Source: Clytia hemisphaerica
Lineage: Eukaryota; Cnidaria; Hydrozoa; Leptothecata; Clytiidae
Length of the DNA: 64,000 bases
Assembly (NCBI GenBank): GCA_902728285.1
Contig: CACVBU010000080.1
Coordinates: forward strand, 124,001-188,000
Direction of reading: 5' to 3'
Position 1 is the first letter of the stretch; each line of letters begins with the position of its first letter. Both the position numbers and the translations under genes were made by a program. The notes under the pieces are model-generated. The model saw nothing but the letters and a program-made list of their open reading frames with translations. It made no database searches and was not told the origin of the DNA. Below, piece by piece: positions 1 to 11,318 of this stretch.

Positions 1-139
1 GAGATCGAAAATCCAGGGCGGTCCAAAAAATGAGAGAAAAGATCCAAGGGGGTCTTGAAAAATTGGAAAAAAACCCGGAGGGTCACCTTTTAAAAAATAC
101 ATCAACATAGGGGGTACACATTTTTTCTGGAATAGCCCA
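1..139. repeat. End of a TIR element (TGGGCTnTTCCAG family), in a TAF1 intron
   Basis: The last ~20 bases (ATTTTTTCTGGAATAGCCCA) match the right end of the 3.5 kb element at 27291-30839. The left part is purine-rich and runs off the window. Positions 140-242 are plain intron. Confidence 0.4.
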
Positions 140-242
140 TTACTAAGCACGATATGAATACTCTCGTGAAAAGCTCTTCAGTAACGGATTGAATGAAGAA
201 GAATGAAGAAAAGAAATTGAAAAATATGCAATAAACAAATAC

Positions 243-3200
243 CTCATGCTCGTGTTGGTGTTTATCCTTTTTATTCATGAAGCGTGATTTACTTTTATAT
301 TCTTTCTTCGGTGTTTGCTCTGTAACACCTGTATCCTTAACCAATTTGTCCTCTGGTACACTCAAAATCAAATTCTCATCATTCGGATCTAGCCTGAATT
401 CTTGTGGCGATGGTATAGAGTCTACAGCATCAGTATCCCAAATGATTTTATCTTCCCAACGACCGTAGATTAGTTCTTTGTTTTCGATAGGGAATATACT
501 GTACCAGTCTGATACTTTGTGACTGTTAGGATCTTTGTTGAGTGTTGGGAGAACTTTTTCGAAATTCTTCATGATGTTGGTACTGGCTAAGGCTTCTGCA
601 GATGCCTTGTCTAAATGAAAACATTCAAATTTATCTGACAAAAGATCGTAAGAAATTGTAGGTCTCTAACATCAATTTGTCAACTGTTGCAAATAAAACA
701 AGCAACATACTGAATGGACCTACCTGAGAAAGATAGTCGGAAAGATGCTAAATAATGATGAAAATGTCCCAACGAAAAATACTTTGGACTGGTTTCTCCG
801 CCGAAAATGGAGGATTTAATTTCGCGAGTCAGGAATCTCACGCGTTTTTGCGAAATTTAATTAAAGCAACAACATAGCATAGAGATATATAAGCTTGAAA
901 AACATGATGAAGCTTGTTTCACACATTGTTTTCGATGTTTTAGAGGTAAGGAGCTATGCTAAGTTTTGGGCACAAACAAAAAACAATCCTTTCTTTCATG
1001 TAAATTATCATATTCCCTAAAAATAACAAAAGGGAGTTCCCCAAATAAGAAAATCCAATTTTACAGCCAAAATAAATTTTCCGGAAAAAAACAGAGCTTC
1101 AGCCACTTTTTAGAGAACCTGCCCTTTATCTTTATGTAAAAAATCAGAAAAAACTAATGAAGCAATTTCACACAAAGTCCAAACCCCACTTTAAGGCAGT
1201 TTTTGGCCCAAATTTGCACAAAAAATCGGGCTCCGTCACTTTTTGGGCATCACCATTTTGCATCACTGTGCAAAAAAATCAGAAAAAAACTAAATGAGCC
1301 AATCCCAAGAAAAGTTGATAACAGATAACAGACGAACGAACGAACGAACGAACGAACGAACGAACGAACGAACGAACGAACATCAGTTAATTTAAAGGAC
1401 CTCCGAGGTCCAAAAAACCTTATTGACTTTGAAACATCAAGTTTAATTTCCAAACTGATAAAGAAATAATATAACAAACTTAAAAACTACATAAATAGAA
1501 AAATAATTATCTTATTCATCTACGGCACTATGCAGCGACATTTCCAGCATGCGTTTCTGGTTGAAATAAGTTTTCGTGTTCATCGTTGGTTTGAAAATAA
1601 TTATGAAACATGGCTTCCCATACAAAAACAACAAAATGACAATGCAATTAATCAAAACCATTACACATTGAATGAAATCTCTCTCAAAGACATCTCGAAA
1701 ATAACTAATCGGGAAACTTATGGCGAATGTCATGGTAGTGATCATTGTACCATAAACTAAAGACATTGCATTGTTCATTGGTCCTGGTAAATGTCGACCT
1801 CGAAAAGCTTGTACTAAACAAAGTAATTGATAAACCATAAAAAGTGCTCCAAGAATCGTGTTGTGATAGCTTGTGTTGCAAAAGTATAATTTCTTTAGTC
1901 TCTTCTCGTCTATGTGAAAAATAATTTCAGGTGGTTTGATTGTGTATAAAACCACCAATAATCCATTAGAAATTAAAACCAACAAAATTAGAATGAAACA
2001 TTGACACATTATTGTCCATTTTGTATCATTGTGCTTAATCAGAGTTTTCGAAAGAAATGCATTTAAGAGTTTCTGGGATTTCGTTAAAGTAAGACCCAAG
2101 TTCAGTGTATAGAAAACGGTCAGTATTAAGTTTCTACCAATACAATAATGAATAGATAAAGGTGGAAATATTTGAAGGAGACATGTCGATGATATTGTTA
2201 CGTTCAATATCAAAAGATGGAATATCGAAAGGAGAGCATCAGACACTTTGACTCTCGGCGTTGACCAGTGTTTCACAAAGACTAGAAAAAATGAAATCCC
2301 TAAAACCAGACCTACAGCTGACATTGCCATTGCATTAAAAAGCATGATTCCATCAGGAAGGAAGAATTTTTTTGTGTAGGGATCAACACATTTTAATCTT
2401 TGGCCGTCATCAACATTGAAAGCACCTATACAAGGTTTACATTCATCGCTTGATTCAGGATTTGGGTTGACATGGTTCGCTGGACATAACTGACATTTCC
2501 AACCATGCTTTTCATCGAAAATCTCACTAGAATCGTTTATCAAGCCATATCTTCGTTTAAAGCCTGGCAAACAAGTGATATTCTCGTACGGAAGGGGTTT
2601 GTTCAGGATAGATTGTAAATACTGTTTTGAAATTTTTGGTCTCATATCTGGATGAACTGTCTTCTTACTATTGAAGATGTACTTGGAAAGCGGTAAAATG
2701 TAATTCGAACTTTTAGAAAGTAACCCCCTGGTTAAATTTACCGCTAAATCTATTGAAATATGGTGTTGTTCTTCGTGCCACGCTGTCTTCTGAAGAATTC
2801 TGTAATGTGCAATAGATGTTATTCCATAATAAGCCGCATCAGTCTCCCTTAGTTCTAAGTCAGCAGAATTCATAATATCGCCTGAAAATAAGGAACGGTC
2901 GTGATTCTCAATTGAAAACCATTTCTTTTGAAAAGTATCAACTCTACCCAATGTATCATGTACTATGACGAATTCTTGTCGTTCTAAACGTCGCAACAGA
3001 GATAATATTACGGCATTAAAAGTCTCTCTTTGAAATAAAACTATAACTGTTTTGTTAGATGCTAATTTTCTTAGTGTAGGGAAAACTTTGCGGGCCAGCG
3101 AAATGATAAAAGAACCTTTTCGAGGAATATTGAATATCTTCTTCCGCAAATAAAACTTTTTTGTGGATTTCAGAAGATTGTAACTTTTTTCAAAATATTC

Positions 3201-6200
3201 TTTGAAAGGATAGTTTAAGTTGTATCTATCGATTAGGATCATTGTTAAGTTTCTCCATTGCAATTTTCCCACCAAATCAAATAAATATTTTGAATATCCA
3301 TCGGACAATTGAAAGAAATATTTTTCATCACAGCTCACTGGTGAACATAGTTTAACAAACTGACTCAAACTTGTCGTTTCTCGTATGATTCTTGACATTT
3401 CTTCAGGAACAAATGCATGTAAAAGGAAAATTCTCTGCACAGGAATTTTCGATGATGATTTTTCGTAGCGGAAAAACTTTTGGTCAAGAAGAATGGTAAA
3501 TAAAACTTCGACAAGTTTTTCAGTGCTGTTGCATACATCAAAAGATACAAAATCCAATTGTCGAGTTTCGTTATAGCTCTTTTTTCTATTTGCCCTTACT
3601 TCTTCATCTAATACTTTTTGCGGTAGTAAATGATATATTTCTTTGAGCTTAGCAGCTTCTAAGTTGAATTCTGATCGATTTGTAGAGTTTTGACATATTG
3701 AAAAAATACCAACGGATATTACTAGACGTTTCTCATTTCGAGGAACTCTAACAGCCATAAAAGTAACTATACAGGACATTAGAATGTATAACAGACCTAA
3801 TGCATTCATTTTGAACACTAAGTTTGACCAATAAGAACTATTCATGAAATAAATGCGCTGGAAATGATCAGAAGGTACAAAGTAAAATCGCTCTTTTTTT
3901 TCATTAGCTGTTTTCTATCCTAATTTTCATATTTGGAAAAGTTATTAACGCGTCTTCATTTTGTAGAAATGTAAATTGGTCTGTCTTTAGGGAGCTTTTA
4001 TTTGTACTCGGCTTCCAGTAAAAAACTTTTTAGTATTCGAATTCAACTATTGTTTTAAGTTTGAAAAAAAGAGTATCCCCGCTTTAAAGATAAACCCACC
4101 AACCAATAAAGTTAAGAAAATTTACCAGCTGTAATTGGTTATTTCCGTGATTTTAGAAAGTTTTGACAACAAAAAATTAGTTTCGAAAAATAAACCATAC
4201 TAAATGTTGTGTGGCATTATGATGGTTGTTATAAAAAAATTAAGAAGAAGAAAATTGAGCTACACGCTTCTTCTTTTATAGGAAAATTATATTACTCTAT
4301 TAGAATATCCAAGATGAAATTGGCCGAAAAATTAAGAATATGCTAAGAATATTACCATCACGGAGTTTAACAGCAGAAGAGCTTTTTTAATTGTAAATTG
4401 CCAATTGTCCCCAGTAAGGCTCGAAACTTTCACAAAAATGCCGCTTTATGCTTTAAGTAAGTATGTCAACTTTAGTGAGAGGCCGAAAAAACGTATCTTA
4501 CTTTTATTGGCACATTGTTGTAAGTAAGCTTTCATGGTTCGAGTATTCAATGAAGGGATCCATCCTGCAAGACTCCTCAATGCTTCAGAATTCTCTTTGG
4601 GTTGGTAATCTTTACTGGACCAAATGATGTCATCTTCCCATTGTTTCAGACACACTAAGTTGAATTGATCGGCAGGTATGGTCTCAGCTGCTTGCTTCTT
4701 TTTCTCTTCCTCCAGTTTTTGTTCTTCCTGCATGAAGAAAAAGTGGAAATTAAGAAGAATCCAACACATACTTACTCTAATCAAACAACGCGCCAAAAAA
4801 TCTCGAATTGCACTATCCTGTTTCGTTTTAAGGCGTGTCAAATTGTTATACCAATAAGATCTTAAGGCCTTGAGCAATATCATTTGATAAAATCATTTCA
4901 ATAATCGATGAAGACCCTCGGTTTGAGACTCACCTTCCTCTGGTAACAACGGTATACCTTATCGGGGGAAAAATGTCGGAGTTTTATTTAGTCGGGTTTT
5001 TTTTTCGTCGGGGAAAAATTTCGTCACCCCCTCAAAAATTTCGTCACTTTCCCGCCACATTTTTTCCCCCGATAAGGTATTCGATCAGATAAATTTGGTT
5101 TAAGCATTAAGTTAAAGGGTGGATAAAATTTACCGTTTTCTTTTTGAATCCATAATTGAATTTTCCCTTCTGGATCAAATCTTGGTGTTTAGTGTACCAA
5201 TACTGAGCTGGACCTTCCAACCATGATGGGCTCTCATTGTCGTCTGTTTGTGACGAGTCATCATTTTCTGGTCGAATCAGCATGGATTGGTATTGTTCAC
5301 CGTACGCCCATAACGGTAATGGTTGTGTGTGAATGATCTGTATTGAACGTGAGTGATGTTCTTTAGTTTACAAAATAATAGCGATGTTAAGCATGAAGTT
5401 ATCTAAGCCGTACGGGATTTAATAGGTTTCTGCTCATATTCTCTAGCGAAAAAGTTTTCTTATAGAGGCTGCTTGATACTCGCCAGATCCTAGGCTTCTG
5501 CTCATCCTCTAGCAAAAAAAGTTTCTTATAGAGGCTGCTTGATACTCCGTAGATCCTGAGGCTTCTGATCATCCTCTAGCGAAAAAGGTTTCTTATAAAG
5601 GCTGTTAATACTCTTATAAGAAGTATATCTTAGAGGTCTGCGATTCAGACTAAGGATTGAATGACAGTTTTTCATTGCTCAGGTCAAAGGTTTTGGTTAG
5701 AAAATAAGAAAACTCGCAGACGAGGCTAAATCAGTTAGACAGTAAATTGAATTCCAAGTCGAGCTCGAGAATCCGTCATAAGAGAACCTAATTTTTTCAG
5801 ATATTACGATCTTAAAAGAGAAAATTAGTCTTATAATTTCCACAATCTTAAAGTAGGAGCAGTCCTGTCACAAAGTTAAAAGAAAAGAACCGTAGGGCTT
5901 GGAATATTTACTAGAACAATCAAAAAGCAGACATCTACAAGGGGTTTTCTACTGAAACATGGAAACTTTTGACTGTATGAGCACTTTATAAAGTAAAACC
6001 CATGTTAATTAATAGTCTAGCTTTAGACTAATAGATGCTTTGGCAAGAAGCTTAACAAAAATTCAATTAAACTAACCGTTTCGTCAGGTTGGCAATCTTC
6101 AGGTTTAGGAGTTGGTCCAAAACGTAATTCGAACCCTGTTGGTTTTGATGTGTTTGCGTCCACACTGGCCAGTTTTCTTTTCCTTTTCTTCTTTTTTAAA

Positions 6201-9045
6201 CCTTTCCATTGCGCGCTGACATACTTCTTGGGTCCGAAAAGACGTGAAAATCTCAACACTTTACCAGGACGAAAATCAGGGAAGAGATCGGAGACTGTTT
6301 TCCCCTCCAAAGAGGCCAAACCAGTTACTGGCGGCTTTTCTAAAAATGAACAAAAAACGAATCAAAGGTTTTGTTTAAGCCTGAGGCAACAATGGAGATG
6401 AAGGCTTCGCATACTCTTCAATTTTAATTGGACTTTTAGTTCTTATTTATGTTTTTCAGGCTTTGCCAAAGTTAAATCCAACAAAAATTCGAACGTTCGA
6501 GTTCAAAGAGGTGATTGCACAGTCGAATAATTGCTTTCATAATGTCGGAAGTTAACTAGCTTGGTCAAACTGAAAATCCTCTATGGGGATATGGAGACGC
6601 TTTTTCCTTTATACGAAATAGGATCATTTTCTCAACTAAAATCAAATTAGCAAACCTTCTTCGACACTCATCCTTCGATCGTCCACACTTAACCTCTGGT
6701 TGGTCCCCTCATTTTCCTCAGTAGAGGTGTCAGTTACAGATTTCGGTGTGGGACTTGATGGAGAAAACAACTCGTCGACGTTTGTTTCTTGGTTAGAAGC
6801 CATTGTTTCAGCTTTGGGTGCAACTGAGGGCAAATTGAACCCTGATGTCGATGCTTGTTGCAAACCTGATGGACCTGTGAAAGGGTAGCAATAATCAAGA
6901 ATTGTTGAAAATGTTTAATGAAATGTTACTTTGTGTACGGTGCATTACCGAAGTCAAATGTGAAAATGAATGAAATGTGAAATGAAACATAAGCATTTAA
7001 TGAGAGTTTTATGGATTTTCAAAACATTCAATTCCTTAAGTACAAAGAAGCATATATCAGGTGCATCGAATTACAAGAGTAAAGAACCTGTTTGATATGA
7101 TAGAGGACCTACAAAAGTAGGACGTCACCCTTTGATTTTTTGGCATTTAAAATTCGAAAGTAGATGGGGTGTTAAGACTTTTTTGAAAGGGGTTAACGAA
7201 TTAGTCACTGAAAGGACTTCAGGAATAAGGATAGAAAAATAGCTATAAAAGTATTATCGACCATGGAATTATGAATAAAAAAATGAGATATTATTTATCG
7301 CGACTCTTTGAATCTGCAAAATGGGAGGTAAAGCACTTACCAGGACTTTTTCCATCAGAGCTTGAACCTTCTTCATCGTAATCATCATCTTCAGACCTCG
7401 TGGAAGAGGAGGATGATTTCGACATCAAATTCAATGGTAATGGTTTAGCAAACTCATGTTCAACCTCATCTGCAAGTTCATCTATCCCGCTGTAATCGAT
7501 ACTGTTCTGTGCTTTCTGCTGTTGGAAGTCTACACAAGAGAAAGTTATATATGCTTTTTGATGTTACTACTACTACAATCAGTGCCATAACATATTGGCA
7601 CTTTTGGCTAATTTACCATTTTTCGAAAATTGAAGTTCGAGCGAGAATGTCAATTTCGGGCCTTCAACTTGATTTCAACGATTATTTCGATCTGGGAGGG
7701 ATTTATTGGTTTTGTGGGCTATATTTCAAGCCCTACTGGACCATTTTATTTGGTCCGAAGTCTAGCGTTAAAACTCAGAGTTAAAACTCTACCCTTCGAA
7801 GCTACTTTAGAGCACTTGCAAATCGATTGTGGTTTCAAAACACCCCGGTTTTCGATTTCCTTTTTGTGCTAAGTATTTCGTCACCCATTGTAGATATCGT
7901 GTGTGTGGGATAATTTTAGCTGTGGTTTTTCTTTTAACTTACCCACAATTCTAATTCTTATTTACGCCAAAAGTGCTCGATGAAAATTGAGTCCCAAAAA
8001 AAACTTAAAATTTCGAAGTGTTTTAACAAAAATAGCTTTTTTTGGGACACCCGGTACTTTGCTTTTTGGAGAGGGATAATCAGATGGTTTGAGATATTTG
8101 ACCTACAGACACCTTCAATGGCCCTGAGTAAAACCTCACAGAATTTTTTTCTAACTAATTTTCAAAGTTGAGATATAGTTTTGCAACTTGAATATCGCAA
8201 CTAGGAAAATAATTAGGCAAAATGATTTAGCATTTTTAATCAGGAATACGAGAGTAAACTTAAACCATTTGATTATCTCTTTTAAGTTTCATGCCGTCCG
8301 TATAAACGACAAACATCAGCAAAATACAGAACGTGTGAATCGGCCTTCTCTTTCGATAATCGTAAAGCTTTTTGAATAAATGAATCTACCATTAAAGGAG
8401 ACATCTTCTTGTTTGGACGAAGAATCGCTACCGATATCACGAACTAGACTTTGAGCAATACCAAAGTTCGCCAACTGTGAAAGACTTTTCTTTGCATCCT
8501 ATAAAATATTTGTAAAAGTTGATTTAAAGATAAGGGTTTGGAGAGTTAAATGTTATATTTCCAAAAAAATTGAAAAAATTGAAGAAATTGAAAAAGGACC
8601 ATTACCGGTGTTCAGGTTTTACCATATCTGATATACTGACATACTGGTTCACTTTTGAAGACAGATCAAATCTTTTATTCTTGAAATGCGTAAGTCAAGA
8701 TTACGTCATTTTCCCTATCGAAAACACCCGAAAAAACCGGAATTTGACCCATGACGCCATGTGTTGCTATTGTTAGTAACACTTATTAGTCAAATTCCCG
8801 TTTTTTCGAGTGTTTTCGATATGAAAAATGACGTAATCTTGACTTTACGCTTATCAAGAATTAAGTTCTGGAATCAAATCAAATTAGATTTCTTTTAAAG
8901 TGTTTAGAGTAAGGAAAGAAAATATAATTTTAGATAAGCTTACGTCATCAATGAAGTCTGTTTCTAACTGGCCATCTTCATCGATATTACCAAAGATGAA
9001 ATTGGAGAGAAGTCCTGACCCTTCCTCGTCTCCACTACTTTCCAT
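243..9045 (-). CDS. TAF1: TAF1, TFIID subunit 1 (N-terminal 560 codons; gene continues past the left edge)
   Basis: Largest TFIID subunit, the nuclear scaffold that contacts TBP and core promoters. Eight coding exons on the minus strand: 8944-9045, 8390-8498, 7341-7529, 6656-6874, 6077-6339, 5134-5337, 4502-4727, 243-610. All junctions are GT-AG and the frame stays open for 560 codons. Seen: N-terminal FIFGNIDEDGQLE (residues ~16-28), the acidic IDYSGIDELADE stretch (~80), FPDFRPGKVLRF (~226) followed by LFGPKK, QWEDDIIW (~391), SLAGWIPS, then WYSIFPIENKELIYGRWED (~473) and LDPNDENLILSVP, all in the order of animal TAF1. The start is the first ATG before the FGN motif. The bromodomains and most of the DUF3591 core lie outside the window. 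Between exons 7 and 8 a whole receptor gene is nested. The join from exon 6 to exon 7 is in phase; a tiny extra exon there cannot be excluded. Confidence 0.95.
690..1411 (+). mobile_element. GGACCTACC-family element, copy 1 (TAF1 intron)
   Basis: Starts near ACAAGCAACATACTGAAT then GGACCTACCTG (716) and ends GGACCTCCGAGGTCC (1397-1411). Contains the family landmarks CGGGCTCCGTCAC, 'AAAAATCAGAAAAAACTAA', a (CGAA)n run at 1333-1380 and 'TTAATTT' before the terminal palindrome. No coding capacity. Confidence 0.65.
780..850 (+). repeat. Fragment of the GCGAAATTAAATCC dispersed repeat
   Basis: GGATTTAATTTCGCGAG and CAGGAATCTCACGCG recur in inverted orientation near 17565-17580. The family is rich in CGCGAAATT words and is also seen near 37260-37490 and 54590-54960. 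Confidence 0.5.
1512..3845 (-). CDS. Class C G protein-coupled receptor, intronless, nested in a TAF1 intron
   Basis: A 777-residue uninterrupted frame encoding a plasma-membrane receptor of the metabotropic-glutamate/calcium-sensing class. Order: hydrophobic signal segment (~13-32); an extracellular region (~40-420) of about the length of a Venus-flytrap domain but poorly matching the usual ligand-pocket motifs; a cysteine-rich linker (~423-485: CLPGF, CQLCPANHV, CKPCIGAF, C at ~485); then seven hydrophobic helices (~497-745). The receptor-class signature in the TM5/6 loop is present as FRGRHLPGPMNNA. Several N-x-S/T sequons lie in the ectodomain. It occupies the 3.9 kb intron between TAF1 exons 7 and 8, on the same strand as its host. 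The lack of introns fits either an ancestral single-exon receptor or a retroposed copy. Ligand unknown; the weak flytrap domain argues against simple glutamate binding. Confidence 0.92.
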   Translation of the reverse strand: MNSSYWSNLVFKMNALGLLYILMSCIVTFMAVRVPRNEKRLVISVGIFSICQNSTNRSEFNLEAAKLKEIYHLLPQKVLDEEVRANRKKSYNETRQLDFVSFDVCNSTEKLVEVLFTILLDQKFFRYEKSSSKIPVQRIFLLHAFVPEEMSRIIRETTSLSQFVKLCSPVSCDEKYFFQLSDGYSKYLFDLVGKLQWRNLTMILIDRYNLNYPFKEYFEKSYNLLKSTKKFYLRKKIFNIPRKGSFIISLARKVFPTLRKLASNKTVIVLFQRETFNAVILSLLRRLERQEFVIVHDTLGRVDTFQKKWFSIENHDRSLFSGDIMNSADLELRETDAAYYGITSIAHYRILQKTAWHEEQHHISIDLAVNLTRGLLSKSSNYILPLSKYIFNSKKTVHPDMRPKISKQYLQSILNKPLPYENITCLPGFKRRYGLINDSSEIFDEKHGWKCQLCPANHVNPNPESSDECKPCIGAFNVDDGQRLKCVDPYTKKFFLPDGIMLFNAMAMSAVGLVLGISFFLVFVKHWSTPRVKVSDALLSIFHLLILNVTISSTCLLQIFPPLSIHYCIGRNLILTVFYTLNLGLTLTKSQKLLNAFLSKTLIKHNDTKWTIMCQCFILILLVLISNGLLVVLYTIKPPEIIFHIDEKRLKKLYFCNTSYHNTILGALFMVYQLLCLVQAFRGRHLPGPMNNAMSLVYGTMITTMTFAISFPISYFRDVFERDFIQCVMVLINCIVILLFLYGKPCFIIIFKPTMNTKTYFNQKRMLEMSLHSAVDE
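4255..4480 (+). repeat. Dispersed repeat shared with 34700-34960
   Basis: Colinear similarity with 34700-34960: TACACGCTT, ATATTACCATCACGGA / ATATCACCATCATGGA, GTAAATTGCCAATTGTCCCC, TTTCACAAAAATGCC, TTTATGCTT. About 200 bp, many substitutions, so old. Non-coding. Confidence 0.55.
4954..5080. mobile_element. 127 bp MITE in the TAF1 intron between exons 6 and 7
   Basis: Near-perfect 23-24 bp inverted ends, ATACCTTATCGGGGGAAAAA at the left and its complement at the right. The interior contains two TTCGTCACnnTTCCC-like words. It is short enough to be a foldback/MITE remnant. Confidence 0.75.
5425..5615 (-). repeat. Three-copy tandem repeat, ~67 bp unit
   Basis: Units begin at about 5425, 5493 and 5560 with GGnTTCTGnTCAT, CTCTAGCnAAAAA, TTTCTTATAGAGGCTGCTTG and AGATCCTnnG. 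The third copy is degraded. It lies in the TAF1 intron between exons 5 and 6; no function evident. Confidence 0.7.
7585..7900 (+). repeat. Dispersed repeat fragment, inverted relative to 21285-21600
   Basis: GTTAAAACTCAGAGTTAAAACTCTAC, CGAGCGAGAAT, and 'TATATTTCAAGCC' words are found in reverse complement near 21350-21530. Non-coding, in TAF1 intron 2. The rest of that intron (7901-8389) shows nothing I recognise. Confidence 0.45.
8673..8865. mobile_element. Long-hairpin MITE in TAF1 intron 1
   Basis: Two ~75-90 bp arms pair across a short loop: AGTCAAGATTACGTCATTTT at 8693 and its complement ending at 8844. Pairing continues through TATCGAAAACACnCGAAAAAA and GGAATTTGAC, and outward through TTCTTGA/TCAAGAA. 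No coding content. Confidence 0.8.
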
Positions 9046-9873
9046 TGTGTAATCCAGTCTTTTAAGTCATTCTTCTTTTTATTTATTGTTTATTTGTCAT
9101 TTTTTACTTTTCTAAGGGAAATAGATGTGGATTATTTTTAGTTCTCGAGGATAATTTCAAACATTCATCCGTCAAAAGCAGTACAATCACGGAATTGGAA
9201 TCTAGTGTGCAGGTCGGATGACGGAAATTTCCTGAAGCCTTTGCATTGGTACACTTATCGAAAACTGCATCTAATTTGACCCAATTCTCTCACAAAATTG
9301 GACAAACAATTGCCTTTTTTTTTTAATTTAAACTTTCAAGAACTTTTTCTGCATCTGACTTATTTGTTTATGTATTTTGCCGCCATTAAACAGAAGCATT
9401 ATACCAGGACGTATTAAAGTTTAAATTCAGGAGGAAGGTAAAGTTGAAAAAAGGCTGCTTGTATATACATCATCTCATGATTACTAAGTTTACAAAAAGC
9501 CTATACAAAAATATCATATACAAAAGTGAAATAAAAAACAGCCCATAAATAGGCAACAAAAACACCATTTAAATTAAGCAAAGATTGATTGATCGTAAAA
9601 TGATTCCTTGCGCATTGTCTCATAAATTAAGAATTTGTTCACATCAATTTGTTTTTCCTTCTCATCAAAATACTGCATTTATATTGAATTCCATGATTCA
9701 CGTTTTCTATGTTATAGTTGGTTGCAAAATAATTTCAAATTATTTTTACCCAGATAAAGCAAAAACGTATCATTACAATTTCGTTCGATTAAAAGAAAGC
9801 AACATAAGGTTGAAGATGGAAACACCATAAAGAACAGGCTTCTCTGAATAAAAGTAAACCTACCAATTAATCT
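9046..9873. other. Intergenic, TAF1 promoter side and BTB 3' side
   Basis: AT-rich with no conserved frame and no repeat family I recognise. It must contain the TAF1 promoter and the 3' end of the BTB gene; no TATA box or clear initiator stands out. Confidence 0.5.
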
Positions 9874-11092
9874 TCATTTAATCAATAACGTCATTTCATT
9901 CATTACTATCTTCAAATCTTCCATTTTCCTGCGACACATCTCACTTTTCAAATAGGAATGTTCGCGCGTTCGCTTAGTCATCATTTCTTTATACATATCA
10001 TCTCTCTCCTCTTCAATAAACTCTAAATGCTTCTTACCAATGTTGACCATGATTTTTAATTTGGCTTTATCTGTTAATTTATGGACTTGGAAAAATTCTT
10101 TCATTGACGGGCTGTCCTCGGTGTCTTCATCGTCCGTATCCATAGAAAAAGTCGATTCATTGGAATGGTCAGTATAATAATATCGAGCACCTATATATTT
10201 CGCACATTGGTCTATAGTATCATTGAAATTAAACAGATCTGCCAGTAACATCAGATCCAATGCACAAACTTCTTGATAACCACCATTCAGTATTTTGATG
10301 TTGGCAATGTAGAGGGTGTGGTCTTCAATTCTTTTACGTAATGATTTGATGAGGTATTCTTCGATCAGTGTCATCATCACTTGAAGCTCTGATATTGTTG
10401 TCATCCCTTGAGAAACAATTAAATAATAAGTATAGAATTGTCCGTATTTGATACCCATTGCCCATGTCAATTAGTCGCTAGTGCTGCAGTAGCCACTCTT
10501 TCACTTTCCAGCCTAACCAACTCTTATCTTAGAGCCAACCCTTTTTCACAAAGTTAGGGATCCTTTTTTCGGACTTCATTTTTGGAGTTAGGGAAAAGCA
10601 GACTTTAGAAAAATGCATTTTTCAAAGTTAAGAGACATCTTAAGACCCCTAGGTAGGTGATTTATTTGGAGAAAAAGTTTTACCAAGAAAAGGAAAGATA
10701 CAGAATTTATCACTTTGGAATAAAGTAAAATAACCAATATACTTACACAGGTCAATTTCAAATTGAGGGTATATCATTTTCAATAGATTCACAACATCTG
10801 CATATTTTTTGCCTTTCAAATCAACTGTTTTAGTTTTCGATTCTTTGAAATAACCAGAATTGAACATGGATTTGAAAACAGGAGAAGAGAAAGATAGCAT
10901 GTTGGAATGGACATATAACTTCTTGTTTTCCACAACCAAAATGGCGTCAGATCCTTCCCATGGCTTGGAGAAAGGATCACTCTCGTTTTCAAAATCTTCA
11001 ATATCATCGGTTGCAGTCAGTGACTTATTGCTATTTGTTGCACTGGTATTCCCATCAGATGTTTTCTTCCTTTTTGCTGCCATTTTACTCAA
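9874..11092 (-). CDS. BTB/POZ domain protein
   Basis: Two coding exons, 10747-11092 and 9874-10406, split by a 340 bp GT-AG intron in phase 1, give about 292 residues. Residues ~48-118 are a BTB fold: SDAILVVENKKLYVHSNML, then FSSPVFKSMFNSGYF and DLKGKKYADVVNLLKMIYP. BTB domains dimerise and often link substrates to Cullin-3 or act in transcription. The second exon holds a helical region with ALDLMLLADLFNF (the usual alpha-helices after the BTB core), an acidic patch (DTDDEDTED) and a charged C-terminal coiled stretch ending in LLIK. No MATH, Kelch, BACK or zinc finger is evident, so I cannot name the ortholog. The start follows a lysine-rich tail (AAKRKKTSD), nuclear-signal-like. It lies 226 bp after the PPME1 stop and 829 bp before the TAF1 start, all on one strand. 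Confidence 0.85.
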
Positions 11093-11318
11093 CTATACTT
11101 TTCTATCTCTTCTAATATAAAAAGGAATGAGATTTAACAACATGGGTATAATATAACTGACAAACAAAGTATGCATATGGGCAAAGTTTGATGAGAAAAA
11201 AAAAGAGAAAAGATGATACCTAATTTCAGGAAATTTTAGAAAATAACTTAAAAATCTTTTCACTATGTACAATTTTTATAAAGTTTGAAAAAAAAATAAA
11301 AACATGAACCAGAATATG

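Noticed and set aside
4930-4945. A mini-exon of TAF1 ending GAGGAAG|GTGAGT
   Set aside because: The donor looks good, but any acceptor would leave a 6-nt exon next to a MITE, and exons 6 and 7 already join in phase.
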